This document shows positions 41,455-49,852 of a DNA stretch of 64,000 bases, piece by piece (the stretch's first letter is position 1; every line of letters starts with the position of its first letter). The notes beneath the pieces are model-generated. The model was given only the letters and a program-made list of their open reading frames with translations. It made no database searches and was not told the DNA's origin. The position numbers were made by a program, and so were the translations under genes. The stretch is from assembly GCA_017577575.1 (NCBI GenBank), contig PKRG01000002.1:124001-188000 (forward strand), given 5' to 3'. The stretch is from Acidimicrobiia bacterium (GTDB taxonomy: Bacteria > Actinomycetota > Acidimicrobiia > Spongiisociales > ZC4RG35).

Positions 41455-41460
41455 CATAAT
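41455..41460 (+). promoter_or_regulatory. -10 element (CATAAT), leaderless start of SDR gene
   Basis: CATAAT is followed by 7 bases and the GTG at 41468, with no Shine-Dalgarno sequence. Confidence 0.55.
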
Positions 41461-41467
41461 CCCGCCC

Positions 41468-42229
41468 GTGGACCAGCGCTTCTCCGGGCGGACCGTGCTC
41501 GTCACAGGCGCGACGGGCATCGGCGCCTCCACCGCCGAACGGGTCGCATCAGAGGGCGGCTCGGTGTTCGTCGTGTCCCTGGACCAGGAGCCCATCGACC
41601 GGTTGCGCCACTCGTCGGACCGCATCGACGGGATGACCGCCGACCTCACCGACGAGTCCGCCGCCGAAGCCGCCTTCTCCGCCTGCCTGGAGCGGTTCGG
41701 CCGCCTCGACGGGGTGCTGGCGGTGGCCGGGGGAAGCGGCCGCCGATTCGGCGACGGCCCCGTCGACCAGGTCCCGCTGTCGGGATGGGAGGCGACGGTG
41801 AGGATGAACATGTCGCCGATGTTCCTGACCGTCCGCGAAGCGGTGAGGAACATGCCGGAAGGCGGCTCCATCGTCGTGGTGACGAGCGTGCTCGGTCTCC
41901 AGCCGCAGCGGATGTTCGTGACCCATGCCTACGCCGCCGCCAAGAGTGCTGCGGTCGGGTTCGTGAAGGCGGTGGCGTCCCGCTACGCCGCCGCCGGGAT
42001 CCGGGTGAACGCGGTGGCGCCCGGCCTCACCGCCACTCCGATGGCCCGACGGGCTGCCGGCGACCCCGACACCGTCGCCTATGCCCGCAGCAAGCAACCC
42101 CTCGCCGAGGGGATGCTCCCACCGGAGTCCGTCGCCGCCGCCGCCTGCTTCCTGCTCTCCGACGATGCCCGCCACGTCACTGGCCAGGTCCTCGCCGTGG
42201 ACGGGGGCGCCTCCGTCGTGGAGGCGTGA
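41468..42229 (+). CDS. SDR-family NAD(P)-dependent oxidoreductase
   Basis: A 253-residue classical short-chain dehydrogenase. VLVTGATGIGASTAERVA is the cofactor motif (one Gly short of the usual TGxxxGIG), TSVLGLQ holds the catalytic Ser, and HAYAAAKSAAVGFV holds the YxxxK pair. It ends with the family's HVTGQVLAVDGGASV. Located just before deoC and the GntR-controlled cluster, with a GntR-type palindrome 6 bases after its stop. It may act in the same sugar pathway, but its own promoter is separate. Confidence 0.9.
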   Translation: MDQRFSGRTVLVTGATGIGASTAERVASEGGSVFVVSLDQEPIDRLRHSSDRIDGMTADLTDESAAEAAFSACLERFGRLDGVLAVAGGSGRRFGDGPVDQVPLSGWEATVRMNMSPMFLTVREAVRNMPEGGSIVVVTSVLGLQPQRMFVTHAYAAAKSAAVGFVKAVASRYAAAGIRVNAVAPGLTATPMARRAAGDPDTVAYARSKQPLAEGMLPPESVAAAACFLLSDDARHVTGQVLAVDGGASVVEA

Positions 42230-42234
42230 ACAAC

Positions 42235-42246
42235 TTGTCTAGACAT
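42235..42246. promoter_or_regulatory. GntR-type operator upstream of deoC
   Basis: TTGTCTAGACAT contains the perfect 8-base palindrome GTCTAGAC (42237-42244). It lies 29-40 bases before the deoC ATG, over the -35 region of its likely promoter. Matches the sites at 44609 and 51073. Confidence 0.7.
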
Positions 42247-42262
42247 TTGTTGGGGCGAATGC

Positions 42263-42268
42263 GACACT
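42263..42268 (+). promoter_or_regulatory. -10 element (GACACT), leaderless start of deoC
   Basis: GACACT is followed by 6 bases and the deoC ATG at 42275. The GntR-type palindrome lies just upstream over the -35 position. Confidence 0.4.
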
Positions 42269-42274
42269 GACGGG

Positions 42275-42970
42275 ATGCAGAAACTGACCGTCGCCGACGT
42301 CACCTACGAGCAGCTCGCCGCCACCATCGACCACTCCCTCCTCCGCCCCGAGCTCACCCTCGACGAGGTCCGGGCCGGCTGTGAGCTGGCGGCCCGCTAC
42401 GCCGTCAAGTCGGTGTGCTGCCGCCCGGCCGACGTCTCCCTCTGCGCCCAGGAGCTGGAAGGCACCGGCGTGGAGGTCGGCACGGTGGTGGGTTTCCCCC
42501 ACGGCTCGTCCACGACCGCCACCAAGGTCTTCGAAGCCAAGCGGGCGATCGAGGAGGGGGCCACCGAGCTCGACATGGTCGTAAACATCGGCTGGCTGAA
42601 GAGCCACGAGTACGGGGCGGTGGAAGAGGAGATCCGCCAGGTGGTGGAAGCCGCCTCCGGCCATGCCCTGGTGAAGGTGATCCTGGAGAACGCCTACCTC
42701 GACGACGAGGAGAAGCGCCAGGGGTGCCGGGCGGCCGACGCCGCCGGCGCCGATTTCGTGAAGACCTCCACCGGTTTCGCTCCGTCGGGGGCGACGATCC
42801 CCGACCTGATCCTCATGCGTGAATCGGTGTCGCCGGAGGTCCAGGTCAAAGCCGCCGGTGGCGTCCGGACCCTCGACGCCCTCCTCGAGGTGATGTCGGT
42901 GGGGGTCACCCGCGTCGGCGCCACCCGGACGGCTGAGATCCTCGACGACTACCGGGCCCGGACCGCCTGA
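42275..42970 (+). CDS. deoC: Deoxyribose-phosphate aldolase
   Basis: Cleaves 2-deoxyribose 5-phosphate to glyceraldehyde 3-phosphate and acetaldehyde; homologues act on other sugar phosphates. The 231-residue product has the Schiff-base Lys in ADFVKTSTGFAPSG and the second active-site Lys in VQVKAAGGVRT. Class I aldolase elements IDHSLLRPE and VVGFPHG are also clear. Placed at the edge of the GntR-controlled cluster, where it may cleave a deoxy-sugar phosphate rather than serve nucleoside salvage. The 3' end overlaps the convergent ROK gene by 22 bases. Confidence 0.95.
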   Translation: MQKLTVADVTYEQLAATIDHSLLRPELTLDEVRAGCELAARYAVKSVCCRPADVSLCAQELEGTGVEVGTVVGFPHGSSTTATKVFEAKRAIEEGATELDMVVNIGWLKSHEYGAVEEEIRQVVEAASGHALVKVILENAYLDDEEKRQGCRAADAAGADFVKTSTGFAPSGATIPDLILMRESVSPEVQVKAAGGVRTLDALLEVMSVGVTRVGATRTAEILDDYRARTA

Positions 42971-43863
42971 GCGGCGAGCGGCGCCAGCGCCGCCCCCACC
43001 GCCCCGGCCTTCGGGCCGAGCTGGGCGGCCACGACCTGGATCTCGTCGGGGGGCACGAGGGTGACGCGCTCGCGCAGGTGACGACGGATCGGCTCGAGCA
43101 CCGCTTCGCCGGCGGCGACGATTCCCCCGCCGATCACGATGCGGTCGGGCCCGAGGGTGGCGATGGTGTTGGCGAGACCGATCGCCAGCCAGTCGGCCAC
43201 CGTCTCGATGGCCTCCCGGCTGCGGGCATCGCCGGCGGCGGCGCTGCGATAGACCTCTTCGACCGTGTCCTTGCCGGCGAGCGAGGTCAGGACCTCGGCC
43301 TTCGTCAGCGCCTCGACGCATCCGCGGTTGCCGCAGCCGCACCGGGGCCCGTCGGGCTGGACGATCTGGTGGCCGATCTCGCCCGCCTTGCCCCACGCTC
43401 CGAGGCGCACCTTCCCCTCGATCACGACTCCCCCGCCGACGCCGGTGCCCAACGTGAGGCACACCACCGTCTCGCACCCGCGGCCGGCCCCGAGAGTCGC
43501 CTCGGCGAGCGAGAAGGCACGGGCGTCGTTGATCAGGGTCACGGGCACCTCGAGGGCGTCCTCCAGCGGCTGGCGGATCTGCTGGCCTTTCCAGGGCCCG
43601 GGCAGGTTGGGGAAGAGCTCGATGGTTCCCCGATCCCGGTCGAATAGCCCGGGTACGCCGAGACCCACTGTCTCGACCGGCCCGTGCTCGGCGATGGCGG
43701 CCTTGCCGGTTTCGATCAGACGCTCGATGACGACCAGCGGGCCGCCGTCGGCGTTGGTGGGGGCGCTTCCGGTGCCGACGATCGATGTCTGCTCTCCGGC
43801 GACCTCGAGCACCGCCGTCTTGATGGCGGTGCCGCCGAGGTCCAGGCCGAGGTGGCGGGTCAT
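42949..43863 (-). CDS. ROK-family sugar kinase
   Basis: A 304-residue ROK kinase. It has the ATP motif LGLDLGGTAIKTAV, the sugar-binding INDARAFSLAEA and EIGHQIVQP, and a zinc-binding GCGNRGCVEA with the HxCxxC-type Cys set. It lacks a DNA-binding domain, so it is a kinase and not a repressor. ATG at 43863 overlaps the GntR stop (ATGA). Likely phosphorylates the cluster's sugar; glucose is the generic substrate of this family, but the specific one is unknown. Confidence 0.92.
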   Translation of the reverse strand: MTRHLGLDLGGTAIKTAVLEVAGEQTSIVGTGSAPTNADGGPLVVIERLIETGKAAIAEHGPVETVGLGVPGLFDRDRGTIELFPNLPGPWKGQQIRQPLEDALEVPVTLINDARAFSLAEATLGAGRGCETVVCLTLGTGVGGGVVIEGKVRLGAWGKAGEIGHQIVQPDGPRCGCGNRGCVEALTKAEVLTSLAGKDTVEEVYRSAAAGDARSREAIETVADWLAIGLANTIATLGPDRIVIGGGIVAAGEAVLEPIRRHLRERVTLVPPDEIQVVAAQLGPKAGAVGAALAPLAAQAVRAR

Positions 43864-44585
43864 CTGAGCAGGTCCTCCTCGTCTCGCTCCAGCACTGCTT
43901 CGAACGTGTACCGCTCGGCGGCATAGCGGGTCTCCGTGTGCTCCAAGGGACGGCCGTCCTGATCGGTGATGACCCGCCTTTCGGCCAGGATCACCGCCGG
44001 GTCCTTCAGTTCGAGGAGGCGCCGTTCCCGCGAGTCGGCGACCCGGGCCGACACCCACGCCTGGGCGCGGGTGGGGATGCGACCCATCCTCTCCATGGCC
44101 GCGTGCAGCGACACGGTCGCCAGGTCTTCGTCGAGCACCTCTCGCAGCGACGGATGCAGCACGGCGCGTTCGATCGCCATGGGCACGCCCGAGGCGAGAC
44201 GGAGACGTTCGAGGAGGACCGGCCGCTCCCCGGGAGCCAGGCCGAGAGCGGTGACGTCGTCGGGTTCGGGGTCGATCTCTCCGGCGGCGAGCAGACGCGA
44301 CGAGGCGGTCAGGCCGCGGCGGCGCATGCTCTCGGTGAACGACAGGGGAGACCCCAGCACCCGGGGCACCGGGCGGGGAGCCACGAACGTGCCCTGGCCC
44401 CGGCGACGCACGATCAGGCCTTCGTTGTCGAGGATCTGGAGGGCGGCCCGGGCGGTCATGCGGGAGACGCCGAACCGTTCGCACAGCTCGGACTCGGAGG
44501 GGAGCCGGGTTCCCGGGCTCGCCGAGGCGATCTCGGCGCGCAGGAAGCGGGCGATCTCCTCGTAGCGGGCGCCTTCGGCGCTCAA
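43860..44585 (-). CDS. GntR/HutC-family regulator with UTRA domain
   Basis: A 241-residue repressor. The GntR winged helix (residues 8-70) has LPSESELCERFGVSRMTAR, and the UTRA ligand domain (about 80-235) binds a small-molecule effector, often a sugar phosphate. TTG at 44585 is the start because AGGAG lies 9 bases before it (44595-44599); no ATG or GTG fits. It is divergent from the SIS operon and cotranscribed with the ROK kinase. The three TTGTCTAGACAA-like sites suggest it controls this cluster. Confidence 0.9.
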   Translation of the reverse strand: MSAEGARYEEIARFLRAEIASASPGTRLPSESELCERFGVSRMTARAALQILDNEGLIVRRRGQGTFVAPRPVPRVLGSPLSFTESMRRRGLTASSRLLAAGEIDPEPDDVTALGLAPGERPVLLERLRLASGVPMAIERAVLHPSLREVLDEDLATVSLHAAMERMGRIPTRAQAWVSARVADSRERRLLELKDPAVILAERRVITDQDGRPLEHTETRYAAERYTFEAVLERDEEDLLR

Positions 44586-44608
44586 CGACCGACGCTCCTA
44601 TGGCGAAG

Positions 44609-44620
44609 TTGTATAGACAT
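44609..44620. promoter_or_regulatory. GntR-type operator between gntR and SIS gene
   Basis: TTGTATAGACAT differs from the palindrome TTGTCTAGACAA at two positions. It lies 18-29 bases before the ATG of the SIS gene and 24-35 before the gntR start, so it could control both directions. Confidence 0.68.
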
Positions 44621-44637
44621 GTAGTACGTTTGCCTCG

Positions 44638-45450
44638 ATGCCAGGCCCTATCAAACCACGTTCCTCCCCGGCGGCCGGTCTGTGGCTGGCGGAGGCGAGG
44701 CGCCTCCTGGAGCGTTTCGAGGAGACCCAGATGGAGGCGGTGGCCCGGGCCGCCGACATCGCCGCCGACGCCATCGCCGCCGGCGGCCTCGCCCACCTGT
44801 TCGGCACGGGCCATTCCCGCATCCCCCTCGAAGAGATGTTCCCCCGCTACGGGTCGTTCCCCGGTTTCCACCCGATGGCGGAGCTGTCGATGACCTTCCA
44901 CACCCAGGTCACCGGCTCCAACGGGCAGCGGCAGGCGATGTTCATCGAACGGGTGGAGGGCCTGGCGGAACAGATCCTGGCGAACTTCGACCTGGCGCCG
45001 CCCGACTGCATGTTCGTGTTCTCGGCGTCCGGGCGCAGCGCCGTGCCGATAGAGATGGCGATGGGTGCCCGCCGCCGCCGGCTGCCGGTGGTGGCGGTCG
45101 TTTCGCTCGCCCAGTGCCAGGCCGCGCCGTCGTCGCACTCGTCCGGCACTCGCCTTCCGGACCACGCCGACGTGGTGATCGACCTGGGCACTCCCCCCGC
45201 CGACGCCCTGGTGACCCTCGACGGGCTCGACACCCCGGTCGGCCCCGGGTCCTCGCTGATGTATGCGACGGTGGTCAACGAGATCAAGGTGCAGACGGCC
45301 GAGCGGTTGCTGGAGCGGGGGGCGATGCCACCGGTGATCACGTCCTCGGCGGTGGTGGGCGAGGAGCGGTCGCGGGCGCTGTTCGAGGCGGCGTACGCCG
45401 ATCACGCCCGCCGTTACGCGTCCCGGCTCCGGGCGGCGAGAGATGTGTGA
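44638..45450 (+). CDS. SIS-domain sugar isomerase-like protein (UPF0309-type)
   Basis: A 270-residue protein with one SIS domain. HLFGTGHSRIPLEEMFPRYG carries the phosphosugar-binding loop, FSASGRSAVPIEMAM is the second loop, and DHADVVIDLG is the conserved strand. It resembles UPF0309/YckQ and N-acetylmuramate-6-phosphate etherase-like SIS proteins, so it probably binds a phosphorylated amino sugar or ketose. First gene of a five-gene plus-strand run. ATG at 44638 has no close Shine-Dalgarno, and the GntR operator is immediately upstream. Confidence 0.85.
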   Translation: MPGPIKPRSSPAAGLWLAEARRLLERFEETQMEAVARAADIAADAIAAGGLAHLFGTGHSRIPLEEMFPRYGSFPGFHPMAELSMTFHTQVTGSNGQRQAMFIERVEGLAEQILANFDLAPPDCMFVFSASGRSAVPIEMAMGARRRRLPVVAVVSLAQCQAAPSSHSSGTRLPDHADVVIDLGTPPADALVTLDGLDTPVGPGSSLMYATVVNEIKVQTAERLLERGAMPPVITSSAVVGEERSRALFEAAYADHARRYASRLRAARDV

Positions 45451-45525
45451 CAGCCCGGCTCCGGAGAGAGGCGGCGTGGCATCATGGCGCCGCCTTCAGG
45501 TGAGGCGAGACAGAGGAGCGTGTGA

Positions 45526-46683
45526 ATGGCACTGAGCGACATCAACGCCGCGGTGGTGGGCACCGGCTTCATCGGTGTGGCGCACGTCGAGGCGCTCCGC
45601 CGGCTCGGAGTCAACGTGGTGGGCGTGTTGGGGTCGAGCCCCGAGCGGGCCCGGCAGAAGGCCGCAGCCGCCAACCTGCCCGACGTGTACGAGGACCTCG
45701 ACTCCCTGCTGGCCGACGACCGAGTGGACGTCGTGCACATCGCCAGCCCCAACCACGTCCATTTCCCGCAGGCGATGGCTGCGCTGGATGCCGGAAAGCA
45801 CGTGGTGTGCGAGAAGCCGCTGGGACTCGATTCGAACGAGACCTCCCAGCTGGTGGCGAAGGCGAACGAGACCGGCCTGGTCAACGCGGTGTGCTTCAAC
45901 ATCCGCTTCTACCCGCTGGTGCACCAGATGATGGCGATGGTCGCCGCTGGCGACATCGGCGTCCCCCGCCTGATCCACGGCTCCTATCTGCAGGACTGGC
46001 TCTTGTTGGAGACGGACTGGAACTGGCGGCTCGAGGCCGACAAGGCGGGCCGGCTGCGGGCCGTCGCCGACATCGGCTCGCATTGGCTCGACCTGGCTCG
46101 CTTCGTGTCGGGAAAGAAGGTCGTCGAGGTGATGGCGGAGCTGCACACGTTCGTGACCACCCGCCGCCACCCGGAAGGATCGGTGGAGACGTTCGCCTCG
46201 GTCTCCGAGGACGTGCCGCTGGTCGAAGAGGAGATGGTCTCCGACGACGCCGCTTCGATCATGCTCCGTTTCGAGGACGGCGCCCGGGGCCTGCTGACGG
46301 TCTCGCAGGTTTCGGCCGGCCACAAGAACCGGCTCACCCTGGAGGTGGATGGCTCGGAGTCGGCGCTCATGTGGGTGTCGGAGGACCCCGACCGGCTGTG
46401 GATCGGCCACCGGGGCCGCCCCAACGAGGTGATGGCCCGGGACCCCGGTGCGATGGCGGAGCCGGCGGCGCGGATCGCCGCCTACCCGGGAGGCCACGTC
46501 GAGGGGTACCCGGACACGTTCCGGGCCCTCTTCTCCCGGGTGTACGCCGACGTGGAAGCCGGGAAGCCCTCGCCGGAGCCGGACTACCCGACGTTCGCCG
46601 ATGGCCACGACGCCGTCTGCGTCACCGAGGCGGTGGCGGAGAGCTCGGCGTCGGGAGCCTGGACCCCTGTACGACGCGACTGA
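45526..46683 (+). CDS. Gfo/Idh/MocA-family sugar dehydrogenase
   Basis: A 385-residue NAD(P)-dependent oxidoreductase. The N-terminal Rossmann motif AVVGTGFIGVAHVEAL and the conserved catalytic EKPLGL pair (VVCEKPLGLD) are intact. The C-terminal alpha/beta domain contains the DIGSHWLDLARF metal/substrate strand. Family members oxidise or interconvert sugars, inositols or glycosides. GAGGAG precedes the ATG. A 7-bp hairpin (45470-45494) lies in the gap after the SIS gene. Part of the same operon as the downstream isomerase. Confidence 0.92.
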   Translation: MALSDINAAVVGTGFIGVAHVEALRRLGVNVVGVLGSSPERARQKAAAANLPDVYEDLDSLLADDRVDVVHIASPNHVHFPQAMAALDAGKHVVCEKPLGLDSNETSQLVAKANETGLVNAVCFNIRFYPLVHQMMAMVAAGDIGVPRLIHGSYLQDWLLLETDWNWRLEADKAGRLRAVADIGSHWLDLARFVSGKKVVEVMAELHTFVTTRRHPEGSVETFASVSEDVPLVEEEMVSDDAASIMLRFEDGARGLLTVSQVSAGHKNRLTLEVDGSESALMWVSEDPDRLWIGHRGRPNEVMARDPGAMAEPAARIAAYPGGHVEGYPDTFRALFSRVYADVEAGKPSPEPDYPTFADGHDAVCVTEAVAESSASGAWTPVRRD

Positions 46684-46697
46684 AGGAGGAGGAAGAG

Positions 46698-47612
46698 ATG
46701 AAGCTCGGTTTCCTGACCGCCCCGCTCCCGGAGCTGACCATCGACGAGATCGCCGATTGGGCGGCCGCCAACGGGTTCGAGTCCCTCGAGATCGCCGCCT
46801 GGCCGGCCCAGTCGGGTGACACCCGCCGCTACGCCGGCACCAGCCACATCGACGTCGACGGCCTGACCAAGGACCAGGCCGAAGAGTACGTCGGGCGGAT
46901 CACCGAGAAGGGCCTCGAGATATCGGGGCTCGGCTACTACCCCAACCTGCTGCATCCGGACGCCGACCATCGCGCCCAGGTGAAAGAGCACCTGATGAAG
47001 GTGATCACCGCCGCCTCCCTGATGGGGGTGCCGGTGGTGAACACTTTCATCGGCGCCAACCGGGAGAACACCCAGGAGGAGAACTGGGAGCAGGCGAAGG
47101 TGATCTGGAAGGACATCGTCGCCCACGCCCGCGACTCGGGGGTGAAGATCGCCATCGAGAACTGCCCGATGATCTTCTCCCGGGACGAGTGGCCGTCGGG
47201 TCACAACCTCGCCTACAACCCGGCGATGTGGCGGACGATGTTCGAGGAGTTCGGCGAGACCGTCGGCCTGTGCTTCGACCCGTCGCATCTCGTCTGGCTG
47301 ATGATCGACATCGAACGGGCCGTCACCGAGTTCGGGTCCCGCATCTACCACGTCCAGGCCAAGGACGTGATGATCGACTGGGACGGCCTCTACGAGTACG
47401 GGGTGATGTCGCTCGGCATGGGGTGGCAGATCCCCCGTCTCCCCGGCCTCGGCGACGTCGAGTGGGACGTGTTCTTCCGGGCGTTGTGGCGGACCGGGTA
47501 CGACGGCCACATCATCATCGAGCACGAGGACCGCGACTTCGAAGGCACCGAAGAGCTCGTGAAGCGCGGGTTCCTGCTCGCCCGTAACGTCCTGCGCCCC
47601 TACATCGTGTGA
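46698..47612 (+). CDS. Sugar phosphate isomerase/epimerase (AP endonuclease 2-type TIM barrel)
   Basis: A 304-residue TIM barrel of the xylose-isomerase-like family. The metal ligands are expected in VKIAIENCP (Glu), GLCFDPSHLVW (Asp, His), IYHVQAKD (His) and GHIIIEHEDRDF (Glu), all present in the right order. Members epimerise or isomerise ketoses and inosose intermediates. It follows the Gfo/Idh gene by 14 bases with an AGGAGGA signal. Together they recall an inositol or rare-sugar route, though no iolB/C/D relatives are present. Confidence 0.92.
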   Translation: MKLGFLTAPLPELTIDEIADWAAANGFESLEIAAWPAQSGDTRRYAGTSHIDVDGLTKDQAEEYVGRITEKGLEISGLGYYPNLLHPDADHRAQVKEHLMKVITAASLMGVPVVNTFIGANRENTQEENWEQAKVIWKDIVAHARDSGVKIAIENCPMIFSRDEWPSGHNLAYNPAMWRTMFEEFGETVGLCFDPSHLVWLMIDIERAVTEFGSRIYHVQAKDVMIDWDGLYEYGVMSLGMGWQIPRLPGLGDVEWDVFFRALWRTGYDGHIIIEHEDRDFEGTEELVKRGFLLARNVLRPYIV

Positions 47613-48925
47613 CGGCCGCATACGACGTCGTCGTCGTCGGGTCGGGGTCGGCCGGCTCGACGGCGGCGATCGCCGCCGCCCGCCACGGCGCATCGGTGCT
47701 GCTGGTGGAGAAGCTGCCTTTCCTGGGCGGCACGTCCACCGCCGTCCTCGACACGTTCTACGGCTTCTACACCCCGGGCTCGGAGGCGAAGAAGGTGGTG
47801 GGCGGCATCGCTGACGAGGTGGTCGCCGGCCTCCGCCGTCTCGGCGAGGTGGTGGAACGCCCCAACACGTACGGGGCCGGCACCGGCGTCACCTACCTGG
47901 CCGAGCACCTCAAGGTGGTGTGGGAGGACCTCGTCACCGGATCGGGGGCGAAGGTCCTCCTCCACGCCTTCGTCCAGGACGTCGAGGTTTCCGGCGGGCG
48001 GGTCACCGGGCTGGTGGTGGCCACCAAGGCGGGGCTGCGCCGCATCGAGGCGAAGGTGGTGGTCGATGCGTCCGGCGACGCCGACGTGTGCCATTTCGCC
48101 GGCTTCGGCTACGAGCTCGCCGGGGAGCTGGCTCCGGCCCAGACACTGACCACGACGTTCCGGATGACCAACGTCGACGTGGCCCGCCGCCGCCAGATCG
48201 CGAAAGACGAGCTGCACGCCTTGATGCGGGAGGCGGCCGAGTCGGGCGAATACGACCTGCCGCGTCGGGAAGGCTCCGACCACATCACCCCGATCGGCGA
48301 CATGACCGCCACGGTGATGACCCGGGTCGAGCACGTCACCCGGACCGACGACGGCCGCATCGTCAATGCCACCGACCCCGAGGTGCTGACCCGGGCGGAG
48401 ATGGAGGGGCGCCGTCAGGTTCTCGAGTACGTGCGGTTCCTCAAGGACAAGGTCCCCGGCTACGAGCAGGCGGAGCTGGTGGCGATGAGCACCGGGATCG
48501 GGCTGCGAGAGACGCGGCGGGTGTACGGCGACCACCGGGTCACGCGGGAGGAGGTGCTTTCGGCCACCCAGTTCGACGACCAGATCGGCCTGTGCGGGGC
48601 CCCGATCGAGGACCACCACGGTTCGACCGCAGGCGACGGCACCGGCACCACCTGGGTGTACCTGCCCGACGGCCAGGCGGTGGGCATCCCGCTGCGGTCG
48701 CTCGTGGTGCGAGACTCGGTCAACACGCTGGTGGCGGGGAGGTGCTTCTCGGCCACCCACGACGCCCACGCCTCGATCCGCTCGATGGCCCAGTGCATGG
48801 CGATGGGCCACGCCGCCGGGGTGGCTGCCGCCCTCGCCGTCGAGAAGGGCGGCGAGGTGCGCGACGTAGCGCCCGGCCTCGTGCAGGACCGGCTGCGCGC
48901 CGACGGGGCCATCCTCGAGCTGTGA
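47609..48925 (+). CDS. FAD-dependent oxidoreductase (FAD_oxidored type)
   Basis: A 438-residue flavoprotein. VVVGSGSAGSTAAIAAARHG is the dinucleotide-binding motif and VVDASGDADVCHFAGFG the second FAD contact. The C-terminal segment AGRCFSATHDAHASIRSMAQ matches the FAD-dependent oxidoreductase group often found beside sugar or polyol catabolic genes. GTG at 47609 overlaps the stop of the isomerase gene (GTGA). It probably oxidises a hydroxyl or dehydrogenates a sugar-derived acid; the specific reaction is unknown. Confidence 0.86.
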   Translation: MTAAYDVVVVGSGSAGSTAAIAAARHGASVLLVEKLPFLGGTSTAVLDTFYGFYTPGSEAKKVVGGIADEVVAGLRRLGEVVERPNTYGAGTGVTYLAEHLKVVWEDLVTGSGAKVLLHAFVQDVEVSGGRVTGLVVATKAGLRRIEAKVVVDASGDADVCHFAGFGYELAGELAPAQTLTTTFRMTNVDVARRRQIAKDELHALMREAAESGEYDLPRREGSDHITPIGDMTATVMTRVEHVTRTDDGRIVNATDPEVLTRAEMEGRRQVLEYVRFLKDKVPGYEQAELVAMSTGIGLRETRRVYGDHRVTREEVLSATQFDDQIGLCGAPIEDHHGSTAGDGTGTTWVYLPDGQAVGIPLRSLVVRDSVNTLVAGRCFSATHDAHASIRSMAQCMAMGHAAGVAAALAVEKGGEVRDVAPGLVQDRLRADGAILEL

Positions 48926-49851
48926 GCACGGTCCGCACCGTCCTCGGCGACATCGACCCGGGCGACCTGGGCGCCACCTACCTGCACGAGCACCTGATCA
49001 TCGACCATCCGCTGGTCGAGGACCGATTCCCCCACATCTTCTTGCCATCGGCGGAGGACGCGACGAGAGAGGTGCGGCGCTGCCGCGAGGCGGGGGTGGG
49101 GGCGATGGTCGATGCCATGCCGTGTGCGTCGGGCCGCAACGTGTCGAAGCTGGCCGAGGTCAGCCGCGCCACCGGCGTGCACGTGATCGCCTCCACGGGG
49201 CTGCACACGGCCAAGTACTACGCCGCCGCCCCGTGGGCTTTCTCCCTCTCCCCTGTGGCGCTGGCGGACCTGTTCACCGCCGACATCGAGGTGGGCATCG
49301 ACCGCTTCGACTACACCGGGCCGGTGGTGGACCGGACACCGCATCGAGCGGGGATCGTCAAGGTGGCCACGATCGGCGACTCACCCAGCGACGCCGAGCG
49401 CCGCCTGTTCGAAGCGGCCGCCATCACCCACCAACGCACCGGCGCTCCGGTCCTCACCCACTGCGAGGAGGGCCGCGGCGCAGTGGCCCAGGTGGAGTTG
49501 CTGGCGGCCTCGGGCGTGGACCCCTCGAGGGTGGTGATCTCCCACACCGACAAGGTGCGGGACCTGGCCTACCACCGTGACCTGCTCGCCACCGGCGTCA
49601 ACGTCGAGTACGACCAGGTGCTGCGCCAGACCGAAGACACCTGGACGCTGGACCTGATCGAGACCATGGCCTCCGAGGGCCGCCTCTCCCAGATCATGGC
49701 CGGCACCGACGGCGCCCGCCGCACGTTGTGGACCGAGCTGGGCGGCGGCCCGGGGCTGGCCTACCTGATCGAGGCCCTGCAGAGCCGCCTGGGCCCGGAG
49801 GTGTGCCGGGCGGTGCTGGTCGACAACCCCGCCCGGCTCCTGGCTTTCTAG
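48922..49851 (+). CDS. Phosphotriesterase-family (PTE-like) amidohydrolase or lactonase
   Basis: A 309-residue binuclear metal hydrolase of the phosphotriesterase-related family. YLHEHLIID gives the first two His ligands (HxH), KVATIG the bridging Lys strand, THCEEG and VVISHTDK the next His, and MAGTDGARR the final Asp. Several PTE homologues hydrolyse sugar lactones; that fits a pathway with two sugar dehydrogenases. GTG at 48922 overlaps the FAD gene stop. Last gene of the SIS operon; it ends 1 base from the convergent Gfo/Idh gene. Confidence 0.88.
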   Translation: MSTVRTVLGDIDPGDLGATYLHEHLIIDHPLVEDRFPHIFLPSAEDATREVRRCREAGVGAMVDAMPCASGRNVSKLAEVSRATGVHVIASTGLHTAKYYAAAPWAFSLSPVALADLFTADIEVGIDRFDYTGPVVDRTPHRAGIVKVATIGDSPSDAERRLFEAAAITHQRTGAPVLTHCEEGRGAVAQVELLAASGVDPSRVVISHTDKVRDLAYHRDLLATGVNVEYDQVLRQTEDTWTLDLIETMASEGRLSQIMAGTDGARRTLWTELGGGPGLAYLIEALQSRLGPEVCRAVLVDNPARLLAF

Positions 49852-49852
49852 C

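Noticed and set aside
45470..45494. Hairpin between the SIS and Gfo/Idh genes as a terminator or riboswitch
   Set aside because: Only a 7-bp stem with an 11-base loop and no U-run; at most it modulates operon expression.
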